DNA from: Sedimentibacter saalensis
GTDB taxonomy: Bacteria; Bacillota; Clostridia; Tissierellales; Sedimentibacteraceae
Assembly: GCF_007830175.1 (NCBI RefSeq)
Contig: NZ_VLKH01000002.1
Coordinates: 186,001-250,000 of the forward strand
Reading direction: 5' to 3'
DNA: 64,000 nt
Below are positions 1 to 9,237 of the stretch, piece after piece. Under the pieces are notes generated by a model. That model was not told where the DNA came from and searched no databases. It saw only the letters and a list, made by a program, of their open reading frames with translations. The translations under genes were made by a program, and so were the position numbers. Every line of letters begins with the position of its first letter. Position 1 is the stretch's first letter.

Positions 1-476
1 CATCCCAAGACTCCAGGCAACAATCTTCCGACTGCATCAATAAGCATGAGTGCAGGAAGCTCGCCGCTTGTAAGGACATAATCTCCCATAGATATTTCCT
101 CATCCACATATCTGTCGATGATTCTTTGGTCTATGCCTTCATAATGCCCTGCAATGAGCACAATATGCTCTTTTTTGGATAGTTCTTTTGCTTTATTTTG
201 ATTAAACAAACTGCCTTTTGGTGATAAATAAATAATATATGAATTATCTTTTTTTATAGCATCTAGGGCGTTAAACATGGGCTCAGGCTTTATAAGCATG
301 CCGGGTCCACCGCCATAGGGATAATCATCTACCTTTTTATGCTTGTCTTCAGAATAATCCCGAAGATTGGCATATCCAATGTTAAACAGGCTGTTTTCAA
401 CAGCTCTGCCGATGATTCCGTTTTTTGTATAAATATCAATAAGCTCTGGAAATAATGTAACTATGTCAAATTTCAT
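1..476 (-). CDS. trmD: tRNA (guanine-N1)-methyltransferase TrmD, 3' part missing
   Basis: SAM-dependent methylation of G37 in tRNA, which prevents +1 frameshifting. Translating back from the ATG at 476 gives MKFDIVTLFPELI, then LSPKG and the GHYEGIDQRI knot-region motif typical of TrmD SPOUT methyltransferases. About 158 codons are present against a family length near 240, so the C-terminal third lies beyond the left edge. The ATG overlaps the rimM stop as ATGA, indicating translational coupling in the rpsP-khpA-rimM-trmD operon. No internal stop or frameshift is seen. The identification rests on motifs and on the invariant rimM-trmD neighbourhood. Confidence 0.95.
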   Translation of the reverse strand, partial: MKFDIVTLFPELIDIYTKNGIIGRAVENSLFNIGYANLRDYSEDKHKKVDDYPYGGGPGMLIKPEPMFNALDAIKKDNSYIIYLSPKGSLFNQNKAKELSKKEHIVLIAGHYEGIDQRIIDRYVDEEISMGDYVLTSGELPALMLIDAVGRLLPGVLG

Positions 477-973
477 TCCAGCAACCCCTCAATGACATGT
501 ATAACCATTTTCTTTTCTTTAACGCTGACTTCCTTGACAACTTCCTTGACAGCAGGTATCAAATATGATTTATTTTTGTCTACAACTTCATAGACATCAT
601 TTGCTCCGGTCTGATAAATTTCACTTATCTTTCCGATATATTCTCCTAAATCAGAATATACCTCCATGCCTTCAAGGTCAAACAAATAGTAAGAACCTTC
701 AGGCAATTCTCTAAGCTGGTCCTCATATATGGAAATAAATGTGTTCCTTAGAGATTCTGCAGCATCCATATCATTGATATCTTCAAGCTCCAGATAAACC
801 AATCCTTTGCGGTACCACACATTTTTGATTTTTCGCTTTTTGTTGTCTTTTTCAGTATAGACATACTCAAGTTCATCAAATCTTTCCATATCATCGGTCA
901 ATGGTATGCATTTCAAACATCCCTTGACTCCATGAGTGTTTACTATTTTTCCAACTTTTATATATTCTTTCAT
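473..973 (-). CDS. rimM: 16S rRNA processing protein RimM
   Basis: Assembly factor for the 30S head that binds ribosomal protein S19 and helps 16S rRNA maturation. The 166-aa protein has the N-terminal RimM beta-barrel (start VGKIVNTHGVKG, a family hallmark) in about residues 5-85. A PRC-barrel follows in about 95-165 (YYLFDLEGMEVY, GANDVYEV, LIPAVKEVV). The length is normal. The start has an AGAGGT ribosome site. The gene lies between khpA and trmD, the usual Firmicutes order, and overlaps trmD by 4 nt, so coordinated expression is likely. Confidence 0.96.
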   Translation of the reverse strand: MKEYIKVGKIVNTHGVKGCLKCIPLTDDMERFDELEYVYTEKDNKKRKIKNVWYRKGLVYLELEDINDMDAAESLRNTFISIYEDQLRELPEGSYYLFDLEGMEVYSDLGEYIGKISEIYQTGANDVYEVVDKNKSYLIPAVKEVVKEVSVKEKKMVIHVIEGLLE

Positions 974-997
974 CTTTACCTCTGTCCTTACATGGAA

Positions 998-1228
998 CTA
1001 CTGAATAATCTCAACTATAACTCTTTTGTTTTCTTTTGTGGCAGCAGCTTTGACTACAGTTCTTATAGCCTTTGCGATTCTGCCTTGTTTTCCGATTACC
1101 TTACCCATGTCATCAGGAGCAACTTTTAATTCTATTATCAGTGATTGACTGCCTTCAACTTCATTGACCGTTACAAGATCGGGATTATCAACTAGTGATT
1201 TTGCTATATATTCTACTAATTCACCCAT
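998..1228 (-). CDS. khpA: KH-domain RNA-binding protein KhpA (YlqC)
   Basis: Small RNA-binding protein of the KhpA/YlqC family. In other Firmicutes it pairs with KhpB/Jag and affects cell elongation and sRNA/mRNA handling. The 76-aa chain is a single KH domain; the GxxG loop is visible in GKVIGKQGRIAKAI (about residues 41-54). A strong AGAGGTGATA site precedes the ATG. It sits 11 nt downstream of rpsP and upstream of rimM, which is the conserved position for this family. The function is inferred from homologs, but family membership is clear. Confidence 0.94.
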   Translation of the reverse strand: MGELVEYIAKSLVDNPDLVTVNEVEGSQSLIIELKVAPDDMGKVIGKQGRIAKAIRTVVKAAATKENKRVIVEIIQ

Positions 1229-1239
1229 TATATCACCTC

Positions 1240-1503
1240 TTATTTATTTTCATCTCTTTTTTCATAAATACCGTTAGTCTTGAATAACATGCTAACTGTA
1301 TCTGTAGGTTTTGCTCCGTTGTTCAACCATTTTATTGCGCTTTCATCGTTGATTTTTATTTCTTTTGGTTCAGAAACTGGATTGTAGAATCCTATTTCTT
1401 CAATGAAACGTCCATCTCTTGGAGAACGAGAATCAGCAACTACTATTCTGTAAAAAGGTTTCTTTTTAGAACCCATTCTTTTTAATCTAATTTTAACTGA
1501 CAT
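1240..1503 (-). CDS. rpsP: 30S ribosomal protein S16
   Basis: Structural protein of the small ribosomal subunit. The N-terminus [20 protein letters not shown] and the following [20 protein letters not shown] are diagnostic for S16, and the 87-aa length fits. GGAGGTGACAAT precedes the ATG. It stands between ffh and khpA in the standard Firmicutes operon. The 112-nt gap to ffh contains no clear terminator, so read-through from ylxM-ffh is probable. Confidence 0.97.
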   Translation of the reverse strand: MSVKIRLKRMGSKKKPFYRIVVADSRSPRDGRFIEEIGFYNPVSEPKEIKINDESAIKWLNNGAKPTDTVSMLFKTNGIYEKRDENK

Positions 1504-1615
1504 ATTGTCACCTCCTTATAATCTTTTTATATATGAAAAAGGAAAATCCTAATTCCAACAACTGTAATACATCATTTTTCAGAAAAAACACTATGAAAAA
1601 TTGGGTTAGCCATCT

Positions 1616-2974
1616 TTAGAACGGCATCTTGAATCTGCCCATACCGCCTAAACCTTTTTTCTTGCCCATAGTTTTCTCCATGGCGGAGAATTTTTTCATC
1701 ATTTTCTTCATATCATCATATTGTTTCAAGAGCTGATTAACTCTTTGAACTGATGTGCCGCTTCCCGCTGCAATTCTTTTTCTTCTGCTTCCATTGATGA
1801 TGTTTGGGTTTGCTCTTTCTTTCTTTGTCATGGACTGTATTATGGCTTCAGTGAAAACCAGTTCTTTTTCATTGATTTTCAAATCCTTAAGCTTTTTGTT
1901 CTGTCCTATGCCCGGAATCATTCCAAGCAAATCTTCAAGAGGTCCCATGTTTTTCATCTGCTGAAGCTGCTGCAAGAAGTCATCAAGATTGAAGTCTTGT
2001 TTCTTTAGCTTCTTCTGCATTTCTATGGCTTGTTTTTCATCAAAAGCATCCTGTGCCTTTTCAATTATTGAAAGGACATCTCCCATGCCTAAGATTCTTG
2101 AAGCCATTCTGTCAGGATAGAAAATTTCAAGCTGATCCATTTTCTCGCCCACTGACAGGAACTTAATAGGTTTTTCCACAACATTTCTTATGGACAATGC
2201 AGCTCCGCCTCTGGCGTCGCCGTCAACCTTTGTAAGGATTACTCCCGTTATGTCAAGGTACTGGTTGAATGTTTCAGCAACCTTTACAGCATCCTGACCT
2301 GTCATTGCATCCAAAAGGAGCAATATTTCTTCCGGTTTGACTGTCTGTTTTATTTGAACAAGCTCATCCATTAGGCTTTCATCTATGTGCAGACGACCAG
2401 CGGTATCTATTATCACAACGTCAATGCCGTGCTTCATGGCATATTTCGTCGCTTCTTTGGCTATTGTTACAGGGCTTGTTTTATCGCCCATCTGGAAAAC
2501 AGGAACTCCTACGCTTTCTCCAACAACTTCAAGCTGTTTAATGGCAGCTGGTCTGTATATGTCGCAGGCAACCAACAGTGGTTTTTTTCCGTCTTTTTTA
2601 AGTTTTCTTGCAAGCTTTCCGGTTGCAGTAGTCTTACCTGCACCTTGAAGACCGCACATCATAAAGTATGTTATGTCATTAGGATTAAATTTAAGTTTGC
2701 TTTCACCCTGCTGTCCCATGGTCTTAACAAGTTCATCGTGAACAATTTTCACAACCTGTTGTCCCGGTGTAAGGCTTTCCATTACTTCTGAGCCTAATGC
2801 TCTTTCCTTTACGTTATTAACAAATGTTTTAACAACTTTATAGTTTACATCTGCTTCAAGCAAGGACATCTTAACTTCCTTCATTGCAAGGTCTATATCT
2901 TTTTCAGAAAGCTTTCCTTTGCCTTTTAGCTTTTGCAGCGTGCTTTGCAGTTTATCAGATAAATTCTCAAACAT
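1616..2974 (-). CDS. ffh: Signal recognition particle protein Ffh (SRP54)
   Basis: GTPase of the signal recognition particle; with SRP RNA it targets nascent membrane and secreted proteins to FtsY. The 452-aa protein has the N domain, then the G domain (GLQGAGKTTATGKLA P-loop near residue 107, DTAGRLHIDESLMDEL, TKVDGDARGGAAL). The C-terminal M domain is Met/Lys-rich and ends GMGRFKMPF. The length is normal. It lies 6 nt after ylxM, the universal Firmicutes pair, with only a weak AAGGGTAG ribosome site, which suggests coupling to ylxM translation. Confidence 0.97.
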   Translation of the reverse strand: MFENLSDKLQSTLQKLKGKGKLSEKDIDLAMKEVKMSLLEADVNYKVVKTFVNNVKERALGSEVMESLTPGQQVVKIVHDELVKTMGQQGESKLKFNPNDITYFMMCGLQGAGKTTATGKLARKLKKDGKKPLLVACDIYRPAAIKQLEVVGESVGVPVFQMGDKTSPVTIAKEATKYAMKHGIDVVIIDTAGRLHIDESLMDELVQIKQTVKPEEILLLLDAMTGQDAVKVAETFNQYLDITGVILTKVDGDARGGAALSIRNVVEKPIKFLSVGEKMDQLEIFYPDRMASRILGMGDVLSIIEKAQDAFDEKQAIEMQKKLKKQDFNLDDFLQQLQQMKNMGPLEDLLGMIPGIGQNKKLKDLKINEKELVFTEAIIQSMTKKERANPNIINGSRRKRIAAGSGTSVQRVNQLLKQYDDMKKMMKKFSAMEKTMGKKKGLGGMGRFKMPF

Positions 2975-2980
2975 TCGATT

Positions 2981-3328
2981 CTACCCTTCGTTTAATATTT
3001 TTCCGGCTTCGTTAACTATATTTTCAACAGTATCTTTGTATTTTTCGTCATTTATGAGTGAGCACAGCCTTAAAATATTTTCAGCTGCTTTATAATATCT
3101 GTCATACTTGTAATGAAGTTTCATTTTTTCTTCATACTCTGTCAAACTCTTTTCAGCCTTTTTCAATGCATCGTGGACACCTTGCCTGCTGATGTTCATG
3201 TCTTCGGCAATTTCAGATAAGCTCAGGTCCTGATTGTAATAAAGGTCTATTATGTTTGCCTGATTGTCTTTAAGCAAATCTCCATAATAATCGTACAGGA
3301 TGCTATATAAAAAATTTTTCTCTGACAT
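2981..3328 (-). CDS. ylxM: YlxM-family HTH protein (SRP-associated)
   Basis: Putative DNA- or RNA-binding protein always linked to ffh; in streptococci the homolog YlxM interacts with the SRP. The 115-aa protein has a sigma-70 region-4-like helix-turn-helix (LSLSEIAEDMNISRQGVHDALKKAEKSL, about residues 33-60) followed by a helical tail. AGGTGG precedes the ATG, and a strong sigma-A promoter lies about 38 nt upstream, so this is the first gene of the ylxM-ffh transcript. UPF0122 membership is clear; the molecular role is inferred. Confidence 0.93.
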   Translation of the reverse strand: MSEKNFLYSILYDYYGDLLKDNQANIIDLYYNQDLSLSEIAEDMNISRQGVHDALKKAEKSLTEYEEKMKLHYKYDRYYKAAENILRLCSLINDEKYKDTVENIVNEAGKILNEG

Positions 3329-3365
3329 ATAACCACCTACTGTAAAGTATTTTGCTTGACAGTGA

Positions 3366-3394
3366 ATTTTACCTCACTTTGTCTTCTTTGTCAA
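3366..3394 (-). promoter_or_regulatory. Sigma-A promoter for ylxM-ffh
   Basis: On the minus strand TTGACA (3394-3389) and TAAAAT (3371-3366) are separated by exactly 17 nt. Transcription would begin near 3359, about 30 nt before the ylxM start at 3328. This is one of the best promoter matches in the window. Confidence 0.8.
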
Positions 3395-3424
3395 CTGTTT
3401 TTAGAAAATTTTTTAAAAAATTTT

Positions 3425-3550
3425 CTAAATGAAGAATTAAGAGTTAAGAATTAAGAATTAAGAATTAAGAATTAAGAATTAAACGAAGAAATCAGGCAAA
3501 AGCCTGATTTCAATCAATAATTCTTCATTCTTCATTTTTCACTCTTCATT
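3425..3550. repeat. Heptamer-repeat array flanking a terminator hairpin
   Basis: About seven tandem copies of an AAGAATT-type heptamer (3427-3477) lead into the hairpin ATCAGGC-AAAA-GCCTGAT (3491-3508), followed by a reverse-complement array of ATTCTTC-type units (3522-3550). The hairpin lies just after ftsY on the minus strand and probably ends its transcript. The same arms-plus-hairpin layout recurs at 4499-4590, 18716-18808 and 31309-31672. Confidence 0.8.
3491..3508 (-). terminator. Hairpin after ftsY
   Basis: The 7-bp stem ATCAGGC/GCCTGAT with an AAAA loop is followed on the minus strand by TTTCTTCG. The U-run is short. It is placed between ftsY and the separate ylxM promoter, so termination of the upstream transcript is likely. 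Confidence 0.6.
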
Positions 3551-3552
3551 GA

Positions 3553-4482
3553 TTATTCAAAGATGGCATTCACAAAGTCTTCTGCATTGAAGTCCTGAAG
3601 GTCGTCGATTTTTTCTCCTACTCCAACATACTTTATAGGTATCTTAAGTTCATTGACTATAGGGAATGCAATTCCGCCCTTGGCTGTGCCGTCAAGCTTT
3701 GTGAGAATAAGGCCATTTATGCTGCAAGTTTCGCTGAAAAGCTTCGCTTGAATGATGCCGTTTTGACCTGTTGTAGCATCTATTACAAGATATACGTCAA
3801 TTTTCGCCTCCGAAAATTCCTTGTCTACTATTTTGAAAATCTTGCTCAATTCATTCATTAAATTTTTCTTGTTGTGAAGTCTTCCTGCTGTGTCGCAAAT
3901 AAGTATGTCGCTTTTGCGGGCCTTAGCAGCCTGAATGGCATCAAATATAACAGCTCCGGGATCAGTGCCGTTTTCTGAAGCAATTATTTCTACATCAGCC
4001 CTTGTACACCACTCTTTCAGCTGCTCAACTGCTGCTGCTCTGAATGTGTCTGCTGCTGCAACAATTACTTTTTCGCCCTGCTCCTTGAACCTGTATGCTA
4101 ATTTACCAATGGAAGTTGTTTTACCAACTCCGTTAACTCCTACAATAAGTATTACTCTTTGCTGATTTTCAGTTGGTTCTTTGTCTTCGTGTTCTTCAAG
4201 CATGTTCACAAGATATTTTTTTATAACATTTTTAATTTCAGAAGTGTCTTCAAGCTTGTTTTTTCTTACTTCCTGCTTGATATATTCAATGATGTCCATG
4301 GTAGTTTCCATTCCCATGTCAGAAGTAATAAGAATTTCTTCAAGCTCCTCCAGAAATTCATCATCGATTTTTCTGTGTGCAAATACAATATTTTCAATTT
4401 GTTCAGTTAGGTTTTTTTTTGTTTTTGAAAGGCCTTCTTTTAACCTGGCAAAAAAGCCCTTCTTTTCTTTTTCCTTATCCAT
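3553..4482 (-). CDS. ftsY: SRP receptor GTPase FtsY
   Basis: Receptor for the Ffh-SRP complex at the membrane; the paired GTPases hand ribosomes to the Sec translocon. I place the start at the ATG at 4482 (MDKEKEKKGFF): it has GGAG at correct spacing, while the longer upstream frame runs through repeat DNA. This gives 309 aa. The N-terminal charged helix and NG domains are present: GVNGVGKTTSIGKLAYR P-loop, DTAGRLHNKKNLMNEL, TKLDGTAKGGIAFP, and the C-terminal GVGEKIDDLQDF. It lies downstream of smc, the normal Clostridia order (rnc-smc-ftsY). Confidence 0.96.
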   Translation of the reverse strand: MDKEKEKKGFFARLKEGLSKTKKNLTEQIENIVFAHRKIDDEFLEELEEILITSDMGMETTMDIIEYIKQEVRKNKLEDTSEIKNVIKKYLVNMLEEHEDKEPTENQQRVILIVGVNGVGKTTSIGKLAYRFKEQGEKVIVAAADTFRAAAVEQLKEWCTRADVEIIASENGTDPGAVIFDAIQAAKARKSDILICDTAGRLHNKKNLMNELSKIFKIVDKEFSEAKIDVYLVIDATTGQNGIIQAKLFSETCSINGLILTKLDGTAKGGIAFPIVNELKIPIKYVGVGEKIDDLQDFNAEDFVNAIFE

Positions 4483-4498
4483 GTGTTCTCCTTTTTTA

Positions 4499-4590
4499 TG
4501 AATAATGAATACTGATAATTGATGTAGAGATTTATGCTTCACATAAATCTCCACATTTAATTATTAATTCTTAATTCTTCACTCTTAATT
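4499..4590. repeat. Heptamer-repeat arms around a hairpin between smc and ftsY
   Basis: The central inverted repeat GAGATTTATG/CATAAATCTC lies at about 4528-4553. It is flanked by degenerate AATGAAT/AATTGAT units on the left and TTAATTC/TTCACTC units (about 4560-4588) on the right. It has no strong U-run, so it may not terminate. It belongs to the same arrangement as 3425-3550. Confidence 0.6.
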
Positions 4591-4591
4591 G

Positions 4592-7500
4592 TTATATGGC
4601 GTCTGACAGCTTCAGTGACACCAGCTTTGTAACACCCTTTTCTTCCATAGTGGCACCGTAAAGAGTGTCTGCGCATTCCATTGTTCCTTTTCTGTGAGTT
4701 ATTACTATAAACTGAGTTTCTCTTGAAAATTCCTTCAAATATTGAGAAAAGCGATTTATGTTTACATCATCAAGTGCTGCTTCAATCTCGTCAAGGATGC
4801 AGAATGGTGTTGGTTTTGTCTTTAAAATTGCAAACAAAAGTGCAATGGCCGTAAGAGCCTTTTCTCCTCCTGATAAAAGAGTTATTTTGCTGAGTTTCTT
4901 TCCTGGAGGCTGGACCGTTATTTCAATGTTGCTGTTGAGTGCATCGTCTTCGTCTTCCAGATACACGTCTCCGTTTCCTCCGTTGAAAAGTTTCTTGAAC
5001 ACTTCATTAAACTTAACTCTGATGCTGGCAAATTCCTCAACGAACTTATCACGCATTTGAACTTCAAGTTCTTTTATAACGTTATTTAACTGTTCCTTGG
5101 CATCTACAAGGTCCTTTTGCTGACTTTTAAGGAAGTCATACCTTTCCTTAACTTCCTCATATTCTTCAATTGCGTCTATGTTTATGTTTCCAAGGTCCTT
5201 AATTGCTTTTTTGCATGCATTAACTTCACTGTACAGTCTTGACTGACTTATGGAGTCATCCTTATACTTTAAAGCCATGGCGTAGTTTAATTCATAGTCT
5301 TCCCAAAGTTTCGAGGATATTTCTTCAACCTTTGAAATTTCTCTTTCAATTTTCACATTCATCTTGTTTTCATCATCAAGAATTTCTGTGATTGTTTTGT
5401 TTGCTTCATTTATTTTATTCTGGTATTCGTATATTTCATTTTGGCTAATATCAAGATTTTCCTTGTTCGTTTTGAAAACTTCATTAATCTTGTTTATTTC
5501 TTCCTTGAGTGTTTCTGCTTTTTTGCTAAAATCAGCAATTGCATTTTCAGCAGTAAGGATTTCTGTGTAAATGCTTTTCAAATTTTCATCCTTTGAAAAT
5601 TTAAGCATGTTGTTTCTTTCAATTTCAGATTGTATGTTGTTGATTTTTTCTTCCTTCAGCTTTATTTGCTGAATTATTTCAGCAACATGATCTCTCTGAC
5701 CTAAAATAACAGCGTTGTATTCATCATACTTTGTTTTATTTGCTTCATTTTCCAGAGAAATTGCTTCAATTGCCTTTTCTTTTTCTTCGACTTGTTTTTT
5801 AAGCTCTTCCGTCTGTAAAAATATTTTCTTAAGGTCTTCTTTGTATTTTGTACTTTCTTCCTGTATATAATGCATTTCTTCAGTGTATTTTTTTATGGCC
5901 GAAGCAGTCTTGTCCGCTTGTTCCTGAAGCATGTTTATCTTTGAAGCGTTCATTCCAATTAAATTTGTTTTGTCGTTTATTGTTGCCTTAATATCACTGA
6001 TTGCTTCGCTTATATTTTTGATTGCTTTTATAGCATTGTTTAATTTATCATTCTTATCATTTAAAAGAGCGGAATATTTTTCTGCAGCTTCCTTCAATTC
6101 TTCAATTTCTCTTTTTCTTCCCAAAAGGTTTTGGTTGCTGCTTATGTGTCCACCTGTTACGGAACCCCCTGCATTGATCACATCTCCTGCAAGTGTGACT
6201 ATTTTTAATGAGTTCCCAAGACGTCTTGAAATTTTAAATCCGTTGTCCAGGTTGTCAACAACCAGGATTCTGCCAAGCAGAAACTTAATTACTCTTTCAA
6301 ATTCCGGATTTGTGTTTACAAGCAAATCAGCAGTATTGATTACGCTTTTATCCTTGAGAACTTCCTGCTCTTTTGCAGACAATCCTCTTTCCTGAAGCAT
6401 GTTTATTGGCAGGAATGTAACTCGTCCCACCTTGTTTCTTTTAAGATAATCAATTATATTGCCTGCTTCCTGCTCAGTTTTTACAATTATATTTTGAATT
6501 GCTGAACCAAGAGCTATTTCAATTGCAGTTTCATATTCCTTTTCAGTCTTAATAATGTCTGCCACTGTTCCAAGTATGGATTTTAAAACAGGTTCCTTGT
6601 CCTTGTTGTTCATTACAGTCTTGATACTTTTGTAGTATCCGTCATAGTAAGCTTCCATGTTTGAAAGTATGTTCATTTTGGACCTGGCGCTGCTTAGGTC
6701 TTCACCAGTCTTTTTGATGTCTTGATTAAGAGATTCTCTTTCATTTTCCTTTTTACTGAGATTACCGGATTCTTTATCCAGCTCGGTTCTTTTTTCAGCT
6801 ATGTATTCTTTTGTACTTTCCTGCTCTTCCTTAAGCTTTGTGATTATGTCAAGCTTACTTTTCATGTCTTCTTCTTCTGTGGACACTTCTTTAGCAAGAT
6901 GTTCAATTCTTTCTTCATCGTTAGAAATGAATGAATCAATAGTGCTTTTCTGGCTGTTCAGTTTGTTTATTTCTTTGTGAAGCTCGAAAAGGCTGCTTTT
7001 TTGTTCCTCGATTTTTGCTACAACATCGTCAATTTTAGCTTTGTATTCCTTGATTTCCTCATTCATTAAGTTGAACTTTTCAGTGTCTTTGTTCAATGTT
7101 TCTTCAAGGTCATTTTTTTCTGCACACAACAATTCTATACTTTCATTTAGAGCTGCATTTCTTTTGTTTGTCTCTTCTATTTCTTTTTCTATGTTTTCAA
7201 TGTTGCTCTTGTAAAGTATTTTCTTTTCACGATGAACCTGACACAGGCTCTGACAGCTTTCAAATTCCTTGGCTTTTATGTCTCTTTCAGCTTCAAGCTC
7301 CTTAATTATTAACTGAAGGTCGCTTATTTTTTCCTTTTGAGATACAATTGTTTCAGCAATGGCATCCCTTCTTTTTTGGAGATTTTGTTTTTCCTCAATT
7401 GCAATGTTCTTTTGATTTTCAAGGGCTTTGAGCTGCTCGTTGTGCTTTTCGTATTCATGGGCCAGATAGTTAAGCTCATACATCTTTAAATTGTTTTTGA

Positions 7501-8152
7501 TGTCAATGTACTGCTTTGCACGCTTGCTTTGTTCGTGAAGAGGCTCAATGCGCTCTTCAAGCTCATGGATTATATCTTCGATTCTGTCAAGATTGTCGCT
7601 TGTTTTTTCAAGCTTTCTTTCAGATTCTTCCTTCCTTGACTTGTACTTTACAATACCTGAGGCTTCTTCAAAAACCTGTCTTCTTGTTTCAGAGTTAGGG
7701 CTTAAGATGTCCTCAACACGGCCTTGTCCTATAAATGAATAGCCGTCTCTTCCTATACCCGTGTCCATGAACAGTTCCTTGATGTCTTTAAGCCTGCACT
7801 GCTGCTTGTTTATGTAATATTCGCTTTCGCCTGTTTTGTAAAGCTTTCTTTTGATGCTAACTTCCTTGTATTCCACAGGAATAATTCCTGACTCGTTGTC
7901 AAAAATCAGGTTTACTTCTGCATATCCCAGAGGCATTCTCTTTTCAGTTCCTGCAAAAATAACATCATCCATTTTGCCCCCTCTTAAAGACTTGGCACTT
8001 TGCTCTCCAAGAACCCATTTGATTGCATCGGATATGTTGCTTTTGCCGCTTCCGTTTGGACCTACAACTGCAGTTATTCCATGTTCAACTACAATTTCAG
8101 TTTTTTCTGCAAAAGATTTAAATCCATTGACATATACCTTTTTTAAAAACAT
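4592..8152 (-). CDS. smc: Chromosome partition ATPase SMC
   Basis: Condensin ATPase that folds and segregates the chromosome with ScpA/ScpB. The 1186-aa protein has the complete architecture. The N-terminal Walker A is GPNGSGKSNISDAI (about 31-44). A long coiled coil precedes the hinge at about 520-670 (LKSILGTVADII, GGSVTGGH), and a second coiled coil follows. The C-terminal signature is LSGGEKALTAIALL, and Walker B is FCILDEIEAALDD. AGGGGG precedes the ATG. The gene starts 8 nt after the radical SAM stop, so it is co-transcribed with rnc. Confidence 0.97.
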   Translation of the reverse strand: MFLKKVYVNGFKSFAEKTEIVVEHGITAVVGPNGSGKSNISDAIKWVLGEQSAKSLRGGKMDDVIFAGTEKRMPLGYAEVNLIFDNESGIIPVEYKEVSIKRKLYKTGESEYYINKQQCRLKDIKELFMDTGIGRDGYSFIGQGRVEDILSPNSETRRQVFEEASGIVKYKSRKEESERKLEKTSDNLDRIEDIIHELEERIEPLHEQSKRAKQYIDIKNNLKMYELNYLAHEYEKHNEQLKALENQKNIAIEEKQNLQKRRDAIAETIVSQKEKISDLQLIIKELEAERDIKAKEFESCQSLCQVHREKKILYKSNIENIEKEIEETNKRNAALNESIELLCAEKNDLEETLNKDTEKFNLMNEEIKEYKAKIDDVVAKIEEQKSSLFELHKEINKLNSQKSTIDSFISNDEERIEHLAKEVSTEEEDMKSKLDIITKLKEEQESTKEYIAEKRTELDKESGNLSKKENERESLNQDIKKTGEDLSSARSKMNILSNMEAYYDGYYKSIKTVMNNKDKEPVLKSILGTVADIIKTEKEYETAIEIALGSAIQNIIVKTEQEAGNIIDYLKRNKVGRVTFLPINMLQERGLSAKEQEVLKDKSVINTADLLVNTNPEFERVIKFLLGRILVVDNLDNGFKISRRLGNSLKIVTLAGDVINAGGSVTGGHISSNQNLLGRKREIEELKEAAEKYSALLNDKNDKLNNAIKAIKNISEAISDIKATINDKTNLIGMNASKINMLQEQADKTASAIKKYTEEMHYIQEESTKYKEDLKKIFLQTEELKKQVEEKEKAIEAISLENEANKTKYDEYNAVILGQRDHVAEIIQQIKLKEEKINNIQSEIERNNMLKFSKDENLKSIYTEILTAENAIADFSKKAETLKEEINKINEVFKTNKENLDISQNEIYEYQNKINEANKTITEILDDENKMNVKIEREISKVEEISSKLWEDYELNYAMALKYKDDSISQSRLYSEVNACKKAIKDLGNINIDAIEEYEEVKERYDFLKSQQKDLVDAKEQLNNVIKELEVQMRDKFVEEFASIRVKFNEVFKKLFNGGNGDVYLEDEDDALNSNIEITVQPPGKKLSKITLLSGGEKALTAIALLFAILKTKPTPFCILDEIEAALDDVNINRFSQYLKEFSRETQFIVITHRKGTMECADTLYGATMEEKGVTKLVSLKLSDAI

Positions 8153-8160
8153 ATTTCCCC

Positions 8161-9237
8161 CTATTGCAGATCTAGATAGTTTTGAAAAATAAGGCTTTTG
8201 TCAAAACTTCCTATTTTCTTATTTTTGTCATATATTATTATTTCGTCAGAATTGTTTAATTTTTTAAATGAAACTTGCTTTAGATGAAAAATTTCCATGA
8301 GTTTTTTAACGTTTGACTTTTTTTGTCCTGCAAGAAAACTCATGAGCTTGTCATCAGCCTCTATTATTATATGTTTGTCATTAAGTTCTTCATTTTTTAA
8401 AGCTGCAATTAAAGAAGACAAATATAATTTTTCTTCAACCAGCTGCCTGAAGGCAGGATGAAACGGACCTGCAGCCACATCTTCCCCTTCATTGATGGAA
8501 TCTGAGTTTTGAAGGCCTATTCTTATAACATTTATGTTGTTTACAGCATAATGGCTGTAAATTTCTGCTGAAATATCAACGGCTTCTTCCAAAGAGAGGG
8601 GCTTGTAAGCACCTTCCTCATACATGTTTAAAAGTTCCGTGTCCTTGATTGTAAGGGTGGGGTAAATTCTAACCATGTCAGGATGCATTGCTATGGAATC
8701 AAGACAAGTTTTTATATCCTTTTTTCTTGTGCTTCCCGGAAGTCCAGGCATAATCTGATGACCCAGAACAAATCCGTGTTTTTTTATGAGCATACTGGCA
8801 TTTATTGAATCATTTCTGCTGTGACCACGGTTTGATTTCTTAAGAACCTCGTCATCAAGACTTTGAATTCCAAGTTCTATGATGTCCATACCGTATTTTT
8901 TCTGCAATATTAAAATATCGTCTGTAATGGCATCAGGTCTTGTAGAACACCTTATAGAATCAACAACTCCCATGTCCTTGTAATGTTTACCTGCAGCAAG
9001 AAGCTCTTCCTGCAGATTTATATCAATTGCCGTAAAAGATCCCCCAAAAAATGCCAGCTCTGTGTATGTGTCTTCATTGATTGTTTTTCTGTATTCTTCC
9101 ACAATATCTCTGACATATTTGCCGCTTGGGGCAACTGTGCCCATGCCTGTAATTTTTTTCTGATTGCAGAACACACAGTCATTAGGACATCCAATATGAG
9201 GAACAAACACAGGAATTATTTTCATTTTTTTATTCAT
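8161..9237 (-). CDS. Radical SAM protein, ELP3-like core
   Basis: A 358-aa radical SAM protein of the ELP3-like group often found between rnc and smc in Clostridia. The cluster motif is CPNDCVFC (C-x3-C-x2-C, about residues 18-25), with FFGGSFTAI, then LGIQSLDDEVLKKSNRGH and HQIMPGLPGS. This is the order seen in ELP3/oxygen-independent coproporphyrinogen oxidase-type enzymes. There is no acetyltransferase domain as in true Elp3, so tRNA modification is only a family-level guess. It overlaps the end of rnc by 8 nt. The substrate is unknown. Confidence 0.85.
   Translation of the reverse strand: MNKKMKIIPVFVPHIGCPNDCVFCNQKKITGMGTVAPSGKYVRDIVEEYRKTINEDTYTELAFFGGSFTAIDINLQEELLAAGKHYKDMGVVDSIRCSTRPDAITDDILILQKKYGMDIIELGIQSLDDEVLKKSNRGHSRNDSINASMLIKKHGFVLGHQIMPGLPGSTRKKDIKTCLDSIAMHPDMVRIYPTLTIKDTELLNMYEEGAYKPLSLEEAVDISAEIYSHYAVNNINVIRIGLQNSDSINEGEDVAAGPFHPAFRQLVEEKLYLSSLIAALKNEELNDKHIIIEADDKLMSFLAGQKKSNVKKLMEIFHLKQVSFKKLNNSDEIIIYDKNKKIGSFDKSLIFQNYLDLQ

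Noticed and set aside
3427..3477. CRISPR-like tandem array
   Set aside because: Units are 7 nt with no spacers and no cas genes nearby; it is a simple tandem repeat.
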